This document shows positions 63,745 through 64,000 of a DNA stretch of 64,000 nt, in pieces. Numbering within the stretch: position 1 is the first letter of the stretch; each line of letters begins with the position of its first letter. Position numbers and translations under genes: made by a program. A model generated the notes under the pieces. That model searched no databases, was not told where the DNA came from, and worked only from the letters and a program-made list of their open reading frames with translations. The stretch spans positions 62,112-126,111 of the forward strand of contig NZ_JACKTY010000014.1 in assembly GCF_025822605.1 (NCBI RefSeq), written 5' to 3'. The DNA is from Mycolicibacterium komossense. Its GTDB lineage: Bacteria; Actinomycetota; Actinomycetes; Mycobacteriales; Mycobacteriaceae.

Positions 63745-64000
63745 ACCTCTCTCTGGCCGTTCTCGACACCGCCTACGGCGACATTTGCATAGAGCAAACC
63801 GCGGCGGCAGGCGTCGGAGTCGACGTCTTCGACGCACGAGTGGATGACAATGGCGCGCACGATGCCGACGGCGTGCTGGTGCAGTTCGCGACGATCGGCG
63901 CCGAGGAGATGGATGCCCACGAGCGGTGGCGGGTGATCGGGCGCTACGGCGTGGGTTACGACACCATCGATGTCGACGCGGCGACTCGGCGGGGCATTCG
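63741..64000 (+). CDS. 2-hydroxyacid dehydrogenase (phosphoglycerate dehydrogenase-like), cut by window end
   Basis: GTG 63741 overlaps the aldolase stop. The visible 86 residues (LAVLDTAYGDICIEQTAAAG, ADGVLVQFATIGAEEMDAHERWRVIGRYGVGYDTIDVDAATRRGI) are the N-terminal half-domain of D-isomer specific 2-hydroxyacid dehydrogenases, with the substrate Arg/Gly loop RYGVGYDTID. In this operon it may reduce or oxidise a sugar acid. The cofactor domain lies outside the window. Confidence 0.88.
   Translation, partial: MNLSLAVLDTAYGDICIEQTAAAGVGVDVFDARVDDNGAHDADGVLVQFATIGAEEMDAHERWRVIGRYGVGYDTIDVDAATRRGI

Overview
The window is high-GC actinobacterial DNA, almost certainly from a non-tuberculous mycobacterium of the Mycolicibacterium type. 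The evidence is frequent GTG/TTG starts, mycolate-related genes, an MmpS-like protein, two secreted mycobacterial proteins, and a long block whose gene content and order match (inverted) the M. tuberculosis Rv2522c-Rv2468c region as I recall it. No database search was possible; family and ortholog names come from motifs visible in the sequence and remembered gene order.

Layout. (1) 1-6.4 kb: catabolic cluster with a Rieske oxygenase (cut by the window edge), divergent from a small unknown protein, a ferredoxin, an ADP-forming acyl-CoA synthetase and two tandem acyl-CoA dehydrogenases, ending in a gene remnant. (2) 6.4-8.6 kb: conserved M20 dipeptidase, bcp and a DUF3618 protein. (3) 8.6-11.9 kb: accessory stretch with little coding sequence, a small secreted DKGGHR-motif protein, an IS3-type remnant and a secreted Ser/Ala-rich-tail protein. 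(4) 12.1-23.5 kb: tRNA-Lys, ldtB, a secreted glycoside hydrolase, tRNA-His, orn, a HerA-like ATPase, the mycolate reductase homolog, an MFS protein, an MmpS-like protein, an S9 peptidase and two tiny membrane proteins. (5) 23.5-31.2 kb: leucine/branched-chain acid degradation operon (accD1-accA1-fadE19-maoC-citE) with its divergent TetR repressor and a large palindromic operator, then an enoyl-CoA hydratase. (6) 31.2-36.3 kb: TetR-P450 divergent pair with a perfect 20-bp operator, a second secreted tail protein, a small HTH protein and an MHS-type transporter. (7) 36.36-39.37 kb: an islet inserted in the 3' end of tRNA-Arg(TCT), carrying an unknown membrane protein and a Fic protein. (8) 39.6-46.5 kb: lipQ, a WS/DGAT acyltransferase, plsC and plsB2, the last three translationally coupled (glycerolipid synthesis). 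(9) 46.5-61.6 kb: allophanate hydrolase-like amidase, SSB paralog, ettA, large NAD-glutamate dehydrogenase, thioesterase, aglA, glbO, a sensor-domain membrane protein, an HNH protein with a 56-bp tandem repeat at its stop, and a DUF5130 protein. (10) 61.6-64 kb: gene debris and a sugar-acid cluster (PfkB kinase with a C-terminal frameshift, KDPG-type aldolase, 2-hydroxyacid dehydrogenase cut by the window end).

The best candidate for something undescribed is the roughly 3-kb tRNA-Arg islet (7). Its boundaries are read directly as a tRNA 3'-end duplication, it has no visible integrase, and it pairs a self-inhibited type Fic enzyme with an unrecognised C-terminally membrane-anchored protein. 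Second is a shared 19-nt upstream element at nearly the same distance from the starts of two secreted tail proteins 23 kb apart.
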